Positions 7,053 through 14,547 of a stretch of DNA of 29,174 bases are shown here, in pieces; the stretch's first letter is position 1, and every line of letters begins with the position of its first letter. The stretch spans positions 1 to 29,174 of the forward strand of contig URCM01000029.1 of assembly GCA_900546355.1 (NCBI GenBank). The letters are read 5' to 3'. The DNA comes from an uncultured Bacteroides sp. GTDB lineage: Bacteria; Bacteroidota; Bacteroidia; Bacteroidales; Bacteroidaceae. The translations under genes were made by a program, and so were the position numbers. Below the pieces are notes generated by a model. That model was not told where the DNA came from. It did not search any database and saw only the letters and a program-made list of their open reading frames with translations.

Positions 7053-7129
7053 CGAAGAAACGCATATAAGTGGATGGCCCGGTGCAGATAGTTGCGCCGG
7101 GCCATCCACTTATATGCGTAGTTCGTTTT
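7052..7129 (+). terminator. Long perfect hairpin after the PCMD gene
   Basis: A 23-bp perfect stem (7060-7082 with 7097-7119) has a 14-nt loop. An outer 5-bp ACGAA/TTCGT stem (7052-7056 with 7122-7126) is separated by a small internal loop. A short T-rich stretch follows. It ends the PCMD transcript by position, but the stem is unusually long for an intrinsic terminator. Confidence 0.7.
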
Positions 7130-7198
7130 ATATTAAATAAATCCGTGCTTCCGCCATCTTTTTAAGTTTTATATAGAGAAGTATACAGAATAAATTCG

Positions 7199-7206
7199 TA
7201 TTTTTG
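7199..7206 (+). promoter_or_regulatory. -7 element for the ruvX operon
   Basis: TATTTTTG fits TAnnTTTG. It ends only 8 nt before the ruvX ATG (7215), so the mRNA would have a 5' leader of only a few nucleotides. Confidence 0.55.
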
Positions 7207-7214
7207 CGCCGATT

Positions 7215-7634
7215 ATGAGCAGAATATTGGCAATTGATTACGGAAAAAAGCGGACGGGCATTGCGGTGACCGATCCCATGCAGATTATCGCGAACGGGCT
7301 GACCACCGTACCTACGCACGAACTGATGGATTTCTTGCTGGGCTATCTTCGGCAAGAAAAGGTGGAGCGTATCGTTATCGGGCACCCCAAGCAGATGAAC
7401 AACGAGGATTCGGAGAACATGAAACGTATCGTCCCTTTTGTGAACAGGCTGAGGAAGGTGCTTCCCGATATGCCGGTCGAACTCTATGACGAGCGTTTTA
7501 CTTCCGTGTTGGCGCATCAGGCGATGCTTGCCGGAGGGCTGAAGAAAAAAGACAGGCAGAACAAGGCTTTGGTGGACGAAATCAGTGCCACGATTATTTT
7601 GCAGTCTTATTTGGAATCGAAAAAATATAAATAA
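7215..7634 (+). CDS. ruvX: YqgF/RuvX family Holliday-junction resolvase-like nuclease
   Basis: A 139-aa RNase H-fold protein of normal length for the family. It begins with AIDYGKKRTGIAVTD (the first catalytic Asp and the G-x-x-R/T-G signature), then VERIVIGHPKQMN, ELYDERFTS (acidic residues of the active site) and the C-terminal VDEISATIILQSYL. Relatives act in pre-16S rRNA 5' end processing and are proposed resolvases. It is first in an operon with def (13-nt gap) and the TPR gene, consistent with a translation-linked housekeeping role. Confidence 0.95.
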   Translation: MSRILAIDYGKKRTGIAVTDPMQIIANGLTTVPTHELMDFLLGYLRQEKVERIVIGHPKQMNNEDSENMKRIVPFVNRLRKVLPDMPVELYDERFTSVLAHQAMLAGGLKKKDRQNKALVDEISATIILQSYLESKKYK

Positions 7635-7647
7635 AGGAATATAGATT

Positions 7648-8202
7648 ATGATTTTACCTATTTACGTATACGGACAACCGGTGCTCCGTGAGGAGGCGAA
7701 AGACATTACGCCGGATTATCCGAACTTGAAAGAACTGATTCAGAATATGTTTGAAACCATGGACCGTGCCGATGGGGTAGGGCTTGCGGCTCCTCAGGTA
7801 GGCTTGCCCATCCGGGTAGTGGTGATTAACCTGGATGTATTGTCGGACGATTTTCCTGAGTTCAAGGATTTCCGTCATGCTTACATCAATCCGCATATCA
7901 TTGAAACGGGCGACAATCTCGTGTCGATGGACGAAGGTTGCCTGAGTCTTCCGGGCATCCATGAAAGCGTGAAACGTCCCGACCGGGTTCACGTGACCTA
8001 CCTTGACGAGGAAATGAATCCGCACGACGAATGGGTAGAAGGGTATCTGGCACGTGTCATGCAACACGAGTTCGACCATTTGGAGGGGACAATGTTCATC
8101 GACCATTTGTCTGCCCTTCGCAAGCAGATGATTAAAGGCAAGCTCAACGCCATGTTGAAAGGCAAGGCTCGTTGTTCTTACAAGGTGAAAACAATCAGAT
8201 GA
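7648..8202 (+). CDS. def: Peptide deformylase
   Basis: A 184-aa metalloenzyme that removes the formyl group from the starting methionine of new proteins. All three signature motifs are intact: GVGLAAPQ (43-50), EGCLSLPG with metal ligand C98, and HEFDHLEG with metal ligands H140/H144 and catalytic E141. The insert between motifs 1 and 2 (SDDFPEFKDFRHAY) is typical of Bacteroidetes enzymes. It is second in the ruvX operon; its stop codon overlaps the start of the TPR gene (ATGA). Confidence 0.97.
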   Translation: MILPIYVYGQPVLREEAKDITPDYPNLKELIQNMFETMDRADGVGLAAPQVGLPIRVVVINLDVLSDDFPEFKDFRHAYINPHIIETGDNLVSMDEGCLSLPGIHESVKRPDRVHVTYLDEEMNPHDEWVEGYLARVMQHEFDHLEGTMFIDHLSALRKQMIKGKLNAMLKGKARCSYKVKTIR

Positions 8203-10205
8203 TCCGGAAGTTTCTATACATATTATATATAGGTGTGTTTTTCCCGATGATAGTCGGTGCGCAGATTAATACAGACCGGGTGATGACCATCGGGAAAAAC
8301 GCGCTTTATTTTGAGGACTATGTCCTTTCTATCCAATATTTCAATCAAGTCATCAATGCCAAGCCTTACCTGGCGGAGCCTTATTTCTATCGGGGGCTGG
8401 CAAAACTCAACCTGGATGACTTCCAAGGTGCTGAAGCCGATTGTACGGAGTCGATTGAGCGCAACCCGTATGTGCCCAACACCTATCAGGTGAGAGGCAT
8501 CGCGCGCATCCAGCAAGAAAATTACAAGGGTGCCATACAGGATTACGAGAAAGCGTTGACGTTCGACCCGGAGAATACGAGCTTGTGGCATAACCTGGCT
8601 TTATCGCGGATGCGGAGTGAGGATTACAAGGAAGCGAAAGCCGATTTGGATACCTTGATTCGGATTGCGCCCCGCTACATCGATGCTTACCTGATGCGTA
8701 CAGAGGTCTCCCTCAAGCAAAAAGATACGCTCCAAGCCATGGCGGATGCCGACCGGGCTATCGAGATGGACCGTTATAATGCCGATACATGGGCTTCGCG
8801 CGGTATGATTTTCCTTCAGCGGAGCAAGTATGCCGATGCCGAAAGCGACCTGACCGAGGCCATCCGCCTTTCGGTGCGCAATGCGGGTTTGTATATCAAC
8901 CGTGCGCTGGCACGCTATTACCAGAACAACTTGCGCGGGGCGATGAGCGATTATGATTTGGCGCTTGATATCGACAAGAATAATTTCATCGGGCATTACA
9001 ACCGGGGTCTGCTCCGTGCCCAGGTAGGGGACGATAACCGTGCCATCGAGGATTTCGACTTTGTGCTTCAGATTGAGCCGGATAACTTGATGGCGGTGTT
9101 CAACCGCGGCTTGTTGCGTGACAAGACCGGTGATTATGCCGGAGCTATCAGCGATTATACTTCGGTATTGGAAGAATATCCCAATTTCCTGGCTGGTTAT
9201 CAGTATCGGGCGGAAGCACGTAAGAAGGTGGGCGACCTGAAAGGAGCAAGTCAGGATGAGATGAAAGTGCTGCAAGCCCAACTGGATATGCAGAACGGGA
9301 AAACGTCACGCCAGACCGCATCGGCAGACAAGACTCGTAAGAAGTCGGATAAGAACATGAACAATTACCGGAAAATCATTGTAGCCGATAGTGACGAAGA
9401 ACGTTCGAAGTATAAGACCGATTACCGCGGACGGGTGCAGGACCGCAACATCACCATCCTTCCCCAGCCGATGTTCGTGCTGAGCTATTACGAACGGCAG
9501 GAGGAGGTGAAGCGCCAAATCAATTATTCCAAGTATGTGGATGACTTGAACAACCGTCATGTCTTGCCCCATCCATTGCTGATTACCAACAATGAAGCAT
9601 CGCTTACGGAAGAGCAAGTCAAGCAACATTTCGCATCGATTGACGCCGAAAGCGAGAAGATTGTGGACGAACCGGAAAACGTTTTGCATTATTTTGCCCG
9701 CGCCCTTGATTTCTATTTGGTGCAGGATTTCGATAATGCGCTGGAGGACTTGAATCGGGCCATAGAGAAAGCACCGGACTTTTTCCCGGCTTATTTCATG
9801 CGTGCGGCGATTCATTACAAGCAAATAGAATACCGCAAGCGGGATACCGGTTATGAGATAGAGCAGAATGAAGACAAGAAGTTGCAGGTGCGTGCCCTGG
9901 ATTACGCCATGGTGCGTGACGACTTGGATAAGGTAATCCAGTTGGCTCCCGATTTTGTGTATGCTTATTATAATAGAGGTAATATTTATGCCGTGATGAA
10001 AGATTACCGGGCGGCGTTGGTGGATTATAACAAGGCCATCGAGCTTGACTCACGTTTCTCGGATGCATATTATAACCGTGGGCTTACCAATGTGTTCTTA
10101 GGAAATAACAAGGAAGGGGTGCAAGACTTGAGCAAGGCGGGCGAGCTGGGTATCTTCTCGGCATACAGCGTGCTGAAGCGTTTCACTTCGGTGAAGGAAG
10201 ATTAA
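8199..10205 (+). CDS. Large periplasmic TPR-repeat protein
   Basis: A 668-aa protein. I place the start at the ATG at 8199, overlapping the def stop, because it opens directly with a signal peptide (MIRKFLYILYIGVFFPMIVGAQ); an earlier in-frame ATG at 8172 would put polar residues ahead of it. Residues about 25-360 hold roughly nine to ten tandem 34-residue tetratricopeptide repeats (recurring 'YNRG..' and 'GA..DY..A' patterns). A basic, Lys/Ser-rich low-complexity spacer (about 365-430) and an extended segment follow, then at least three more repeats up to the C-terminus. It is likely a protein-interaction scaffold in the periplasm or outer membrane. The partner is unknown; its constant link to ruvX-def gives no obvious function. 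Confidence 0.9.
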   Translation: MIRKFLYILYIGVFFPMIVGAQINTDRVMTIGKNALYFEDYVLSIQYFNQVINAKPYLAEPYFYRGLAKLNLDDFQGAEADCTESIERNPYVPNTYQVRGIARIQQENYKGAIQDYEKALTFDPENTSLWHNLALSRMRSEDYKEAKADLDTLIRIAPRYIDAYLMRTEVSLKQKDTLQAMADADRAIEMDRYNADTWASRGMIFLQRSKYADAESDLTEAIRLSVRNAGLYINRALARYYQNNLRGAMSDYDLALDIDKNNFIGHYNRGLLRAQVGDDNRAIEDFDFVLQIEPDNLMAVFNRGLLRDKTGDYAGAISDYTSVLEEYPNFLAGYQYRAEARKKVGDLKGASQDEMKVLQAQLDMQNGKTSRQTASADKTRKKSDKNMNNYRKIIVADSDEERSKYKTDYRGRVQDRNITILPQPMFVLSYYERQEEVKRQINYSKYVDDLNNRHVLPHPLLITNNEASLTEEQVKQHFASIDAESEKIVDEPENVLHYFARALDFYLVQDFDNALEDLNRAIEKAPDFFPAYFMRAAIHYKQIEYRKRDTGYEIEQNEDKKLQVRALDYAMVRDDLDKVIQLAPDFVYAYYNRGNIYAVMKDYRAALVDYNKAIELDSRFSDAYYNRGLTNVFLGNNKEGVQDLSKAGELGIFSAYSVLKRFTSVKED

Positions 10206-10215
10206 TTTTTTATTG

Positions 10216-10296
10216 AACACAGAGGCACGGAGGCACAGAGAAAAGTCGTTCTGTGTTACAAAAATGAAAAGCTCTGTGCCTCTGTGTCTCTGTGTT
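10216..10296. repeat. AACACAGAGG-type inverted repeat, compact copy
   Basis: Two 25-bp arms (10216-10240 and 10272-10296) match as an inverted repeat with two mismatches, separated by 31 nt. The arms are built from the repeating motif CAGAGRCAC. The same arms recur at 13826-13850 and 14119-14143, and a degraded single arm at about 25974-25990. Its position between the TPR gene and thrS means it could also act as a transcript-end hairpin. Confidence 0.8.
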
Positions 10297-10343
10297 TGAT
10301 AAATTAATCAGGCAACAGATACGGATAATTAAAAAGTTTTGTT

Positions 10344-10351
10344 TATTTTTG
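10344..10351 (+). promoter_or_regulatory. -7 element for thrS
   Basis: TATTTTTG fits TAnnTTTG and lies 31 nt ahead of the thrS ATG (10383). The -33 position is not a clear match. The short, A-rich leader has no room for a T-box or other tRNA-sensing structure. Confidence 0.5.
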
Positions 10352-10382
10352 CGACTCAATAAAAAGACAAACATAAAAGACT

Positions 10383-12326
10383 ATGATTAAGATAACTTTT
10401 CCTGATGGCTCTGTTCGCGAGTATAACGAAGGAGTTACTGGTCTGCAGATTGCAGAAAGTATCAGTTCTCGTCTGGCGCAAGACGTGTTGGCTTGTGGTG
10501 TAAATGGCGAAACGATTGATTTGACGAGACCCATAAACGAAGACGCGAGTGTGGTTCTCTATAAATGGGATGATGAACAAGGCAAGCATGCTTTCTGGCA
10601 TACCAGTGCCCACTTGTTGGCTGAAGCCTTGCAGGAGCTTTATCCGGGAATCCAGTTTGGCATCGGCCCTGCCATCGAGAACGGTTTCTATTATGATGTA
10701 GACCCGGGAGACGGTGTGGTGATAAAGGAAAGCGACCTGCCCGCTATTGAGCAGAAGATGATAGAACTGGCTGCACGCAAGGAAACGTTGGTACGTGAAA
10801 ACATTTCGAAGGAAGATGCGTTGAAGAAGTTCGGCGAAAGAGGCGAAATGTATAAGTGCGAACTGATTTCCGAATTGGAAGACGGACATATCACTACTTA
10901 TACGCAAGGCGCGTTTACCGACTTGTGCCGCGGCCCGCACTTGCCTTCTACCGCTCCCATTAAAGCTATCAAGCTGTTGTCGGTAGCCGGCGCTTACTGG
11001 AGAGGCCAGGAAGACCGCAAGCAGATGACCCGTATCTACGGTATCACTTTCCCGAAGAAGAAAATGCTGGACGAATACCTGACCATGCTGGAAGAAGCCA
11101 AGAAACGCGACCACCGCAAGATTGGTAAGGAAATGGATTTGTTCATGTTCTCGGACATGGTAGGCAAGGGACTCCCGATGTGGTTGCCCAAAGGTACGGC
11201 TTTGCGTATCCGCCTGCAAGATTTCTTGCGCCGCATCCAGGCTCGTTACGATTATCAGGAAGTCATGTGTCCGCCTATCGGCAATAAGATGCTGTATGTG
11301 ACTTCGGGTCACTATGCTAAATATGGCAAGGATTCGTTCCAGCCTATCCATACACCGGAAGAGGGAGAAGAATACTTCCTGAAACCGATGAACTGCCCTC
11401 ACCACTGTATGATTTACCGTAACAGCCCGCGTTCGTACCGTGACCTGCCTTTGCGTATTGCCGAGTTCGGTACGGTTTGCCGTTACGAGCAGAGCGGTGA
11501 GTTGCACGGATTGACCCGTGTGCGTAGCTTTACACAGGATGACGCGCACATTTTCTGTCGTCCCGATCAGGTAAAAGACGAGTTCTTGCGGGTAATGGAT
11601 ATTATCTCTATCGTATTCAAATCGATGAATTTCGAGAACTTCGAAGCGCAGATTTCCTTGCGTGACAAAGTGAACCGCGAGAAATACATCGGTAGCGATG
11701 AGAATTGGGAAAAGGCAGAACAGGCTATCGTGGAAGCTTGCCAGGAAAAAGGCTTGAAAGCAAAGGTAGAATATGGTGAAGCCGCATTCTACGGTCCGAA
11801 GCTCGACTTTATGGTGAAAGACGCTATCGGACGCCGTTGGCAATTGGGTACCATTCAAGTGGATTATAACTTGCCCGAACGCTTCCAGTTGGAATATATG
11901 GGTGCCGATAACCAGAAACATCGTCCGGTCATGATTCACCGTGCGCCGTTCGGCTCTATGGAACGTTTTGTCGCGGTCTTGATTGAGCATACGGCAGGTA
12001 AGTTCCCGTTGTGGCTGACTCCCGACCAAGTAGCTGTCCTTCCGATTTCAGAGAAGTTCAACGACTATGCGGATCAGGTACGTCTGGAATTGAAGAAATA
12101 CGACATCCGTGCGTTGGTTGATGATCGTAACGAAAAGATTGGGCGTAAGATTCGTGATACCGAATTGAAGCATATCCCTTACATGCTGGTTGTGGGTGAA
12201 AAAGAAGCCGCAAACGGTGAAGTTTCAGTCCGCAAGCAGGGTGAAGGCGATAAAGGAACGGTAAAAATCGAAGAATTTGCAAAAAATATTGCGGAAGAAG
12301 TTCATAATATGATAAATAAGTGGTAA
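10383..12326 (+). CDS. thrS: Threonyl-tRNA synthetase
   Basis: A 647-aa class II aminoacyl-tRNA synthetase that charges tRNA-Thr. Domains in order: N-terminal TGS domain (1-62, [13 protein letters not shown]); second additional editing domain with HTSAH (H73, H77) and the downstream zinc-site cysteine region ([10 protein letters not shown]); catalytic core with motif 2-region [21 protein letters not shown] and [11 protein letters not shown]; motif 3 [18 protein letters not shown]; and an anticodon-binding domain at the end ([14 protein letters not shown] onward). Length and motifs are normal. It is followed by infC-rpmI-rplT in the same order as in many bacteria. Confidence 0.98.
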   Translation: MIKITFPDGSVREYNEGVTGLQIAESISSRLAQDVLACGVNGETIDLTRPINEDASVVLYKWDDEQGKHAFWHTSAHLLAEALQELYPGIQFGIGPAIENGFYYDVDPGDGVVIKESDLPAIEQKMIELAARKETLVRENISKEDALKKFGERGEMYKCELISELEDGHITTYTQGAFTDLCRGPHLPSTAPIKAIKLLSVAGAYWRGQEDRKQMTRIYGITFPKKKMLDEYLTMLEEAKKRDHRKIGKEMDLFMFSDMVGKGLPMWLPKGTALRIRLQDFLRRIQARYDYQEVMCPPIGNKMLYVTSGHYAKYGKDSFQPIHTPEEGEEYFLKPMNCPHHCMIYRNSPRSYRDLPLRIAEFGTVCRYEQSGELHGLTRVRSFTQDDAHIFCRPDQVKDEFLRVMDIISIVFKSMNFENFEAQISLRDKVNREKYIGSDENWEKAEQAIVEACQEKGLKAKVEYGEAAFYGPKLDFMVKDAIGRRWQLGTIQVDYNLPERFQLEYMGADNQKHRPVMIHRAPFGSMERFVAVLIEHTAGKFPLWLTPDQVAVLPISEKFNDYADQVRLELKKYDIRALVDDRNEKIGRKIRDTELKHIPYMLVVGEKEAANGEVSVRKQGEGDKGTVKIEEFAKNIAEEVHNMINKW

Positions 12327-12352
12327 CTTTGCCACCGTTTTGCAAAAGTGGC
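12324..12352 (+). promoter_or_regulatory. Possible infC promoter / weak hairpin at the end of thrS
   Basis: TAACTTTG (12324-12331), overlapping the thrS stop codon, fits TAnnTTTG. It is followed by a small hairpin (GCCAC at 12331-12335 with GTGGC at 12348-12352, inner TTTT/AAAA) and CTTTT. These two readings conflict partly: it may attenuate thrS read-through and supply a separate infC transcript with a leader of about 95 nt. Neither is proven. Confidence 0.35.
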
Positions 12353-12433
12353 CTTTTAGGTTGGTATGCAAACAGGAATAACAATAATTACTATATATAA
12401 TTTAAAAGCAAACAAAGGAATACAAGTATTTGA

Positions 12434-13036
12434 ATGAAGAATGACAATTTAAAAGGGCAACATCGAATCAACGAACAGATTCGTGCCAAAGAAGTCCGTA
12501 TTGTGGGCGACAATATTGAATCGGCTGTTTATCCGATAGCGCAAGCTTTGCGGTTGGCTGAAGAACATGATGCTGATTTGGTAGAAATTTCACCCAATGC
12601 TGTTCCTCCCGTTTGTAGAATTATTGATTATTCTAAGTTTCTTTACCAACAGAAGAAACGCGCCAAGGAACAGAAAGCAAAGCAAGTGAAAGTCAATGTG
12701 AAAGAAATCCGGTTCGGACCTCAGACCGATGACCACGATTATAATTTCAAGCTGAAACACGCCATTGGCTTTTTGCAAGGAGGTGATAAGGTAAAGGCAT
12801 ACGTGTTCTTCAAAGGACGTTCTATCCTATTTAAAGAACAAGGCGAAGTGCTGTTACTGCGGTTTGCCAACGATTTGGAAGAGTATGCGAAAGTAGAACA
12901 GATGCCGTTGCTCGAAGGCAAACGTATGACCATTGCGTTGGCTCCTAAGAAGCCCGGAAGCGCGAAGAAAGCCGCTCCGAAGCCTGAAGCTCCTAAAGCG
13001 GAAGAACCGAAAAAGGAAGCTGCCGACAAAGAATGA
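12434..13036 (+). CDS. infC: Translation initiation factor IF-3
   Basis: A 200-aa protein. The N-domain ([18 protein letters not shown] ... [22 protein letters not shown]) and C-domain ([20 protein letters not shown] ... [15 protein letters not shown]) are complete. It binds the 30S subunit and proofreads the start codon. It has a non-conserved Lys/Ala/Pro/Glu-rich tail (about residues 172-200) beyond the usual end. The start is a standard ATG, unlike the AUU of E. coli infC, so the classical IF-3 start-codon autoregulation does not apply. Confidence 0.97.
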   Translation: MKNDNLKGQHRINEQIRAKEVRIVGDNIESAVYPIAQALRLAEEHDADLVEISPNAVPPVCRIIDYSKFLYQQKKRAKEQKAKQVKVNVKEIRFGPQTDDHDYNFKLKHAIGFLQGGDKVKAYVFFKGRSILFKEQGEVLLLRFANDLEEYAKVEQMPLLEGKRMTIALAPKKPGSAKKAAPKPEAPKAEEPKKEAADKE

Positions 13037-13103
13037 AAAAGTGCGTAACGTGCCGGTATAGTGCGTTGCCACAGTTAATAATAATAATTAAAAATTAAAC
13101 AAG

Positions 13104-13301
13104 ATGCCAAAAGTAAAGACTAACTCCGGTGCCAAAAAAAGATTCGCTCTTACCGGAACGGGTAAAATTAAGAGAAAGCACGCTTATCATAGTCATATTC
13201 TGACTAAGAAGACGAAAAAGCAAAAGAGAAACTTGTGTAAGATGGGTTTGGTTCATAGCTCAAACTTGACCTCAGTAAAAGAATTGCTTTGCTTGCGTTA
13301 A
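13104..13301 (+). CDS. rpmI: 50S ribosomal protein L35
   Basis: 65 aa, normal length. It begins [20 protein letters not shown] and contains the basic [19 protein letters not shown] segment typical of L35. The 67-nt gap from infC is A/T-rich just ahead of the ATG (TAA repeats), with no Shine-Dalgarno site. It is co-transcribed with infC and rplT by order and spacing. Confidence 0.97.
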   Translation: MPKVKTNSGAKKRFALTGTGKIKRKHAYHSHILTKKTKKQKRNLCKMGLVHSSNLTSVKELLCLR

Positions 13302-13407
13302 TCTTCTGGAAAGCGTAAACTTATCATTTAAAATTATTAACCGAATGCATTAGCTTCAAGTCCGGTTGGGGAACATCGGCGCTAACATTCAAAAATGAAT
13401 TAAAACT

Positions 13408-13758
13408 ATGCCAAGATCAGTAAATCACGTTGCTTCAAGAGCAAAAAGAAAGAAAATTTTAAAGTTAACCAGAGGTTATTTTGGTGCGAGAAAAAATGTT
13501 TGGACCGTTGCCAAGAATACATGGGAAAAAGGTTTGTTGTATGCATACCGCGACCGTAAGAATAAAAAACGTAACTTCCGTGCTTTGTGGATTCAGCGTA
13601 TCAATGCTGCCGCTCGCTTGGAAGGCATGAATTACTCTCAGTTGATGGGTGCATTGCACAAAGCTGGTATTGAAATCAACCGTAAGGTATTGGCCGACTT
13701 AGCTATGAATCATCCTGAAGCTTTCAAGGCTGTGGTTGATAAAGTGAAAGCCGCTTAA
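13408..13758 (+). CDS. rplT: 50S ribosomal protein L20
   Basis: 116 aa, normal length. It begins [20 protein letters not shown] and has the conserved [36 protein letters not shown] and C-terminal [17 protein letters not shown] segments. In other bacteria L20 represses its own operon by binding the mRNA. The 106-nt gap before rplT can fold only weakly (AACCG 13339-13343 with CGGTT 13363-13367), so an L20 site here is possible but not shown. Confidence 0.98.
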   Translation: MPRSVNHVASRAKRKKILKLTRGYFGARKNVWTVAKNTWEKGLLYAYRDRKNKKRNFRALWIQRINAAARLEGMNYSQLMGALHKAGIEINRKVLADLAMNHPEAFKAVVDKVKAA

Positions 13759-13783
13759 TGCAATAAAAGTTTAGTGATTATTT

Positions 13784-13816
13784 AAAGGCAGCTCTTGCAA
13801 AAGGGTTGCCTTTTTT
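13784..13816 (+). terminator. Rho-independent terminator after rplT
   Basis: A 13-bp stem (13784-13796 with 13801-13813, including G-U pairs) capped by a GCAA tetraloop-like loop ends in six T residues. It is located 25 nt after the rplT stop and ends the thrS/infC/rpmI/rplT transcript. Confidence 0.88.
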
Positions 13817-13825
13817 AGTTGATTG

Positions 13826-14143
13826 AACACAGAGGCACGGAGACACGGAGAAATAATTTATTATGAATATCCGCAAACAGCCAATGTAGTGGATTGCATA
13901 CGTCCAGATGCGCCAACTTATCTACGTGGACGTTTTCGGGCGTATGCGATACGCCCCTACATGGCAATTAGGTAAAATGCGGATATTCATTTTTATTTTT
14001 CAATGTACGATTAAGAAACTGTTTTGAATTTATCGTGTGATGATTTGAGCACACACGAAAACGAATACATCAAGACAAGAAAAACTTTTTGTAGAAATTC
14101 AAAACAGCTTCTAAAAAACTCTGTGCCTTTGTGTCTCTGTGTT
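13826..14143. repeat. AACACAGAGG-type inverted repeat split by nested repeats
   Basis: The outer arms (13826-13850 and 14119-14143) are the same family as 10216-10296, but here 268 nt separate them instead of 31. The insert contains an inner inverted repeat (ATGAATATCCGCA 13863-13875 with its exact complement 13978-13990). That repeat encloses a hairpin GGGCGTAT/ATACGCCC (near 13938-13956). The insert also holds a second inverted repeat whose ends are 14014-14031 and 14095-14112, and this latter end sequence also occurs at 21-53. No ORF of credible quality lies in this stretch. Confidence 0.75.
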
Positions 14144-14212
14144 CTATTTCATTTTCTGCTATTAAATCGTACCCCGTAAATCGAATAATAAGTAAATAAA
14201 TAGCGGATTTAT

Positions 14213-14243
14213 TTTGTAAACTCAGATAAAAGCATTATATTTG
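14213..14243 (+). promoter_or_regulatory. Strong consensus promoter upstream of the EFR1 gene
   Basis: TTTG (14213-14216) lies exactly 19 nt upstream of TATATTTG (14236-14243). This is the best match in the window to the primary Bacteroidetes promoter. The predicted start near 14249 lies about 300 nt ahead of the EFR1 ATG (14548), leaving a long leader that contains two overlapping small reading frames. Confidence 0.7.
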
Positions 14244-14253
14244 TCATACAAAA

Positions 14254-14477
14254 ATGGAGCCGTACTTGCAGAATCGGGAAACTCATCAAATTATATGAAA
14301 TACCGAGACTTCGCTTCATCCTCCAATGGCGGGCCACGCCTTCGGGTAGCATTTATGCCGGTGGATTACAAAGGAGGTGAGCACTCAAATCCTGTCTATC
14401 GGAGTTTCGTCACGCCTCGGGTACGGCTCTTCTTTTATGCTCTTTTAAAGGTCGGTTATTCTATGATTCAAGGTTGA
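14254..14477 (+). other. Two overlapping small reading frames in the EFR1 leader (uncertain)
   Basis: A 14-codon frame (MEPYLQNRETHQII, 14254-14298) starts just after the predicted transcription start. It overlaps, as ATGA, a 60-codon frame from ATG 14295 to 14477 (MKYRDFASSSNGGPRLRV...). The second is Arg/Ser-rich, contains direct repeats (CACGCC-YCGGGTA at about 14334 and 14412), and resembles no family I know. It could be a leader peptide arrangement, a decayed gene or a translated repeat. I would not call either a gene without homologs. Confidence 0.25.
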
Positions 14478-14513
14478 ACAGTGGATATCCTTGCCGTCTA
14501 TTGAATATGCATT

Positions 14514-14541
14514 ATTAACTATTAATTATTCACTATTCATT
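14514..14541 (+). repeat. Heptamer tandem repeat ahead of the EFR1 start
   Basis: Four 7-bp units in a row: ATTAACT, ATTAATT, ATTCACT, ATTCATT. The array ends 6 nt before the ATG at 14548. A three-unit array with the same unit stands at the same distance before the HlyD start (19985-20005). Confidence 0.75.
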
Positions 14542-14547
14542 ACAATC

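Noticed and set aside
6318..7109. A 263-codon frame antisense to the PCMD gene
   Set aside because: The opposite strand encodes a signal peptide and a recognised family; the antisense frame has none of these and runs through the hairpin.
8601..9281. A 226-codon frame antisense to the TPR gene
   Set aside because: Mirrored TPR sequence; no start context, no domain.
10297..10382. T-box or other tRNA-sensing leader before thrS
   Set aside because: The predicted leader is about 30 nt and A-rich; there is no room for such a structure.
10356..12029. A 557-codon open frame antisense to thrS
   Set aside because: It is fully antisense to thrS, which has all synthetase motifs. The antisense protein shows no recognisable domain and has the composition expected from a mirrored coding strand.
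13302..13407. L20 autoregulatory mRNA structure before rplT
   Set aside because: Only a weak 5-bp stem (AACCG/CGGTT) could be found, without the pseudoknot-like arrangement known from other bacteria, so no riboregulator is called.
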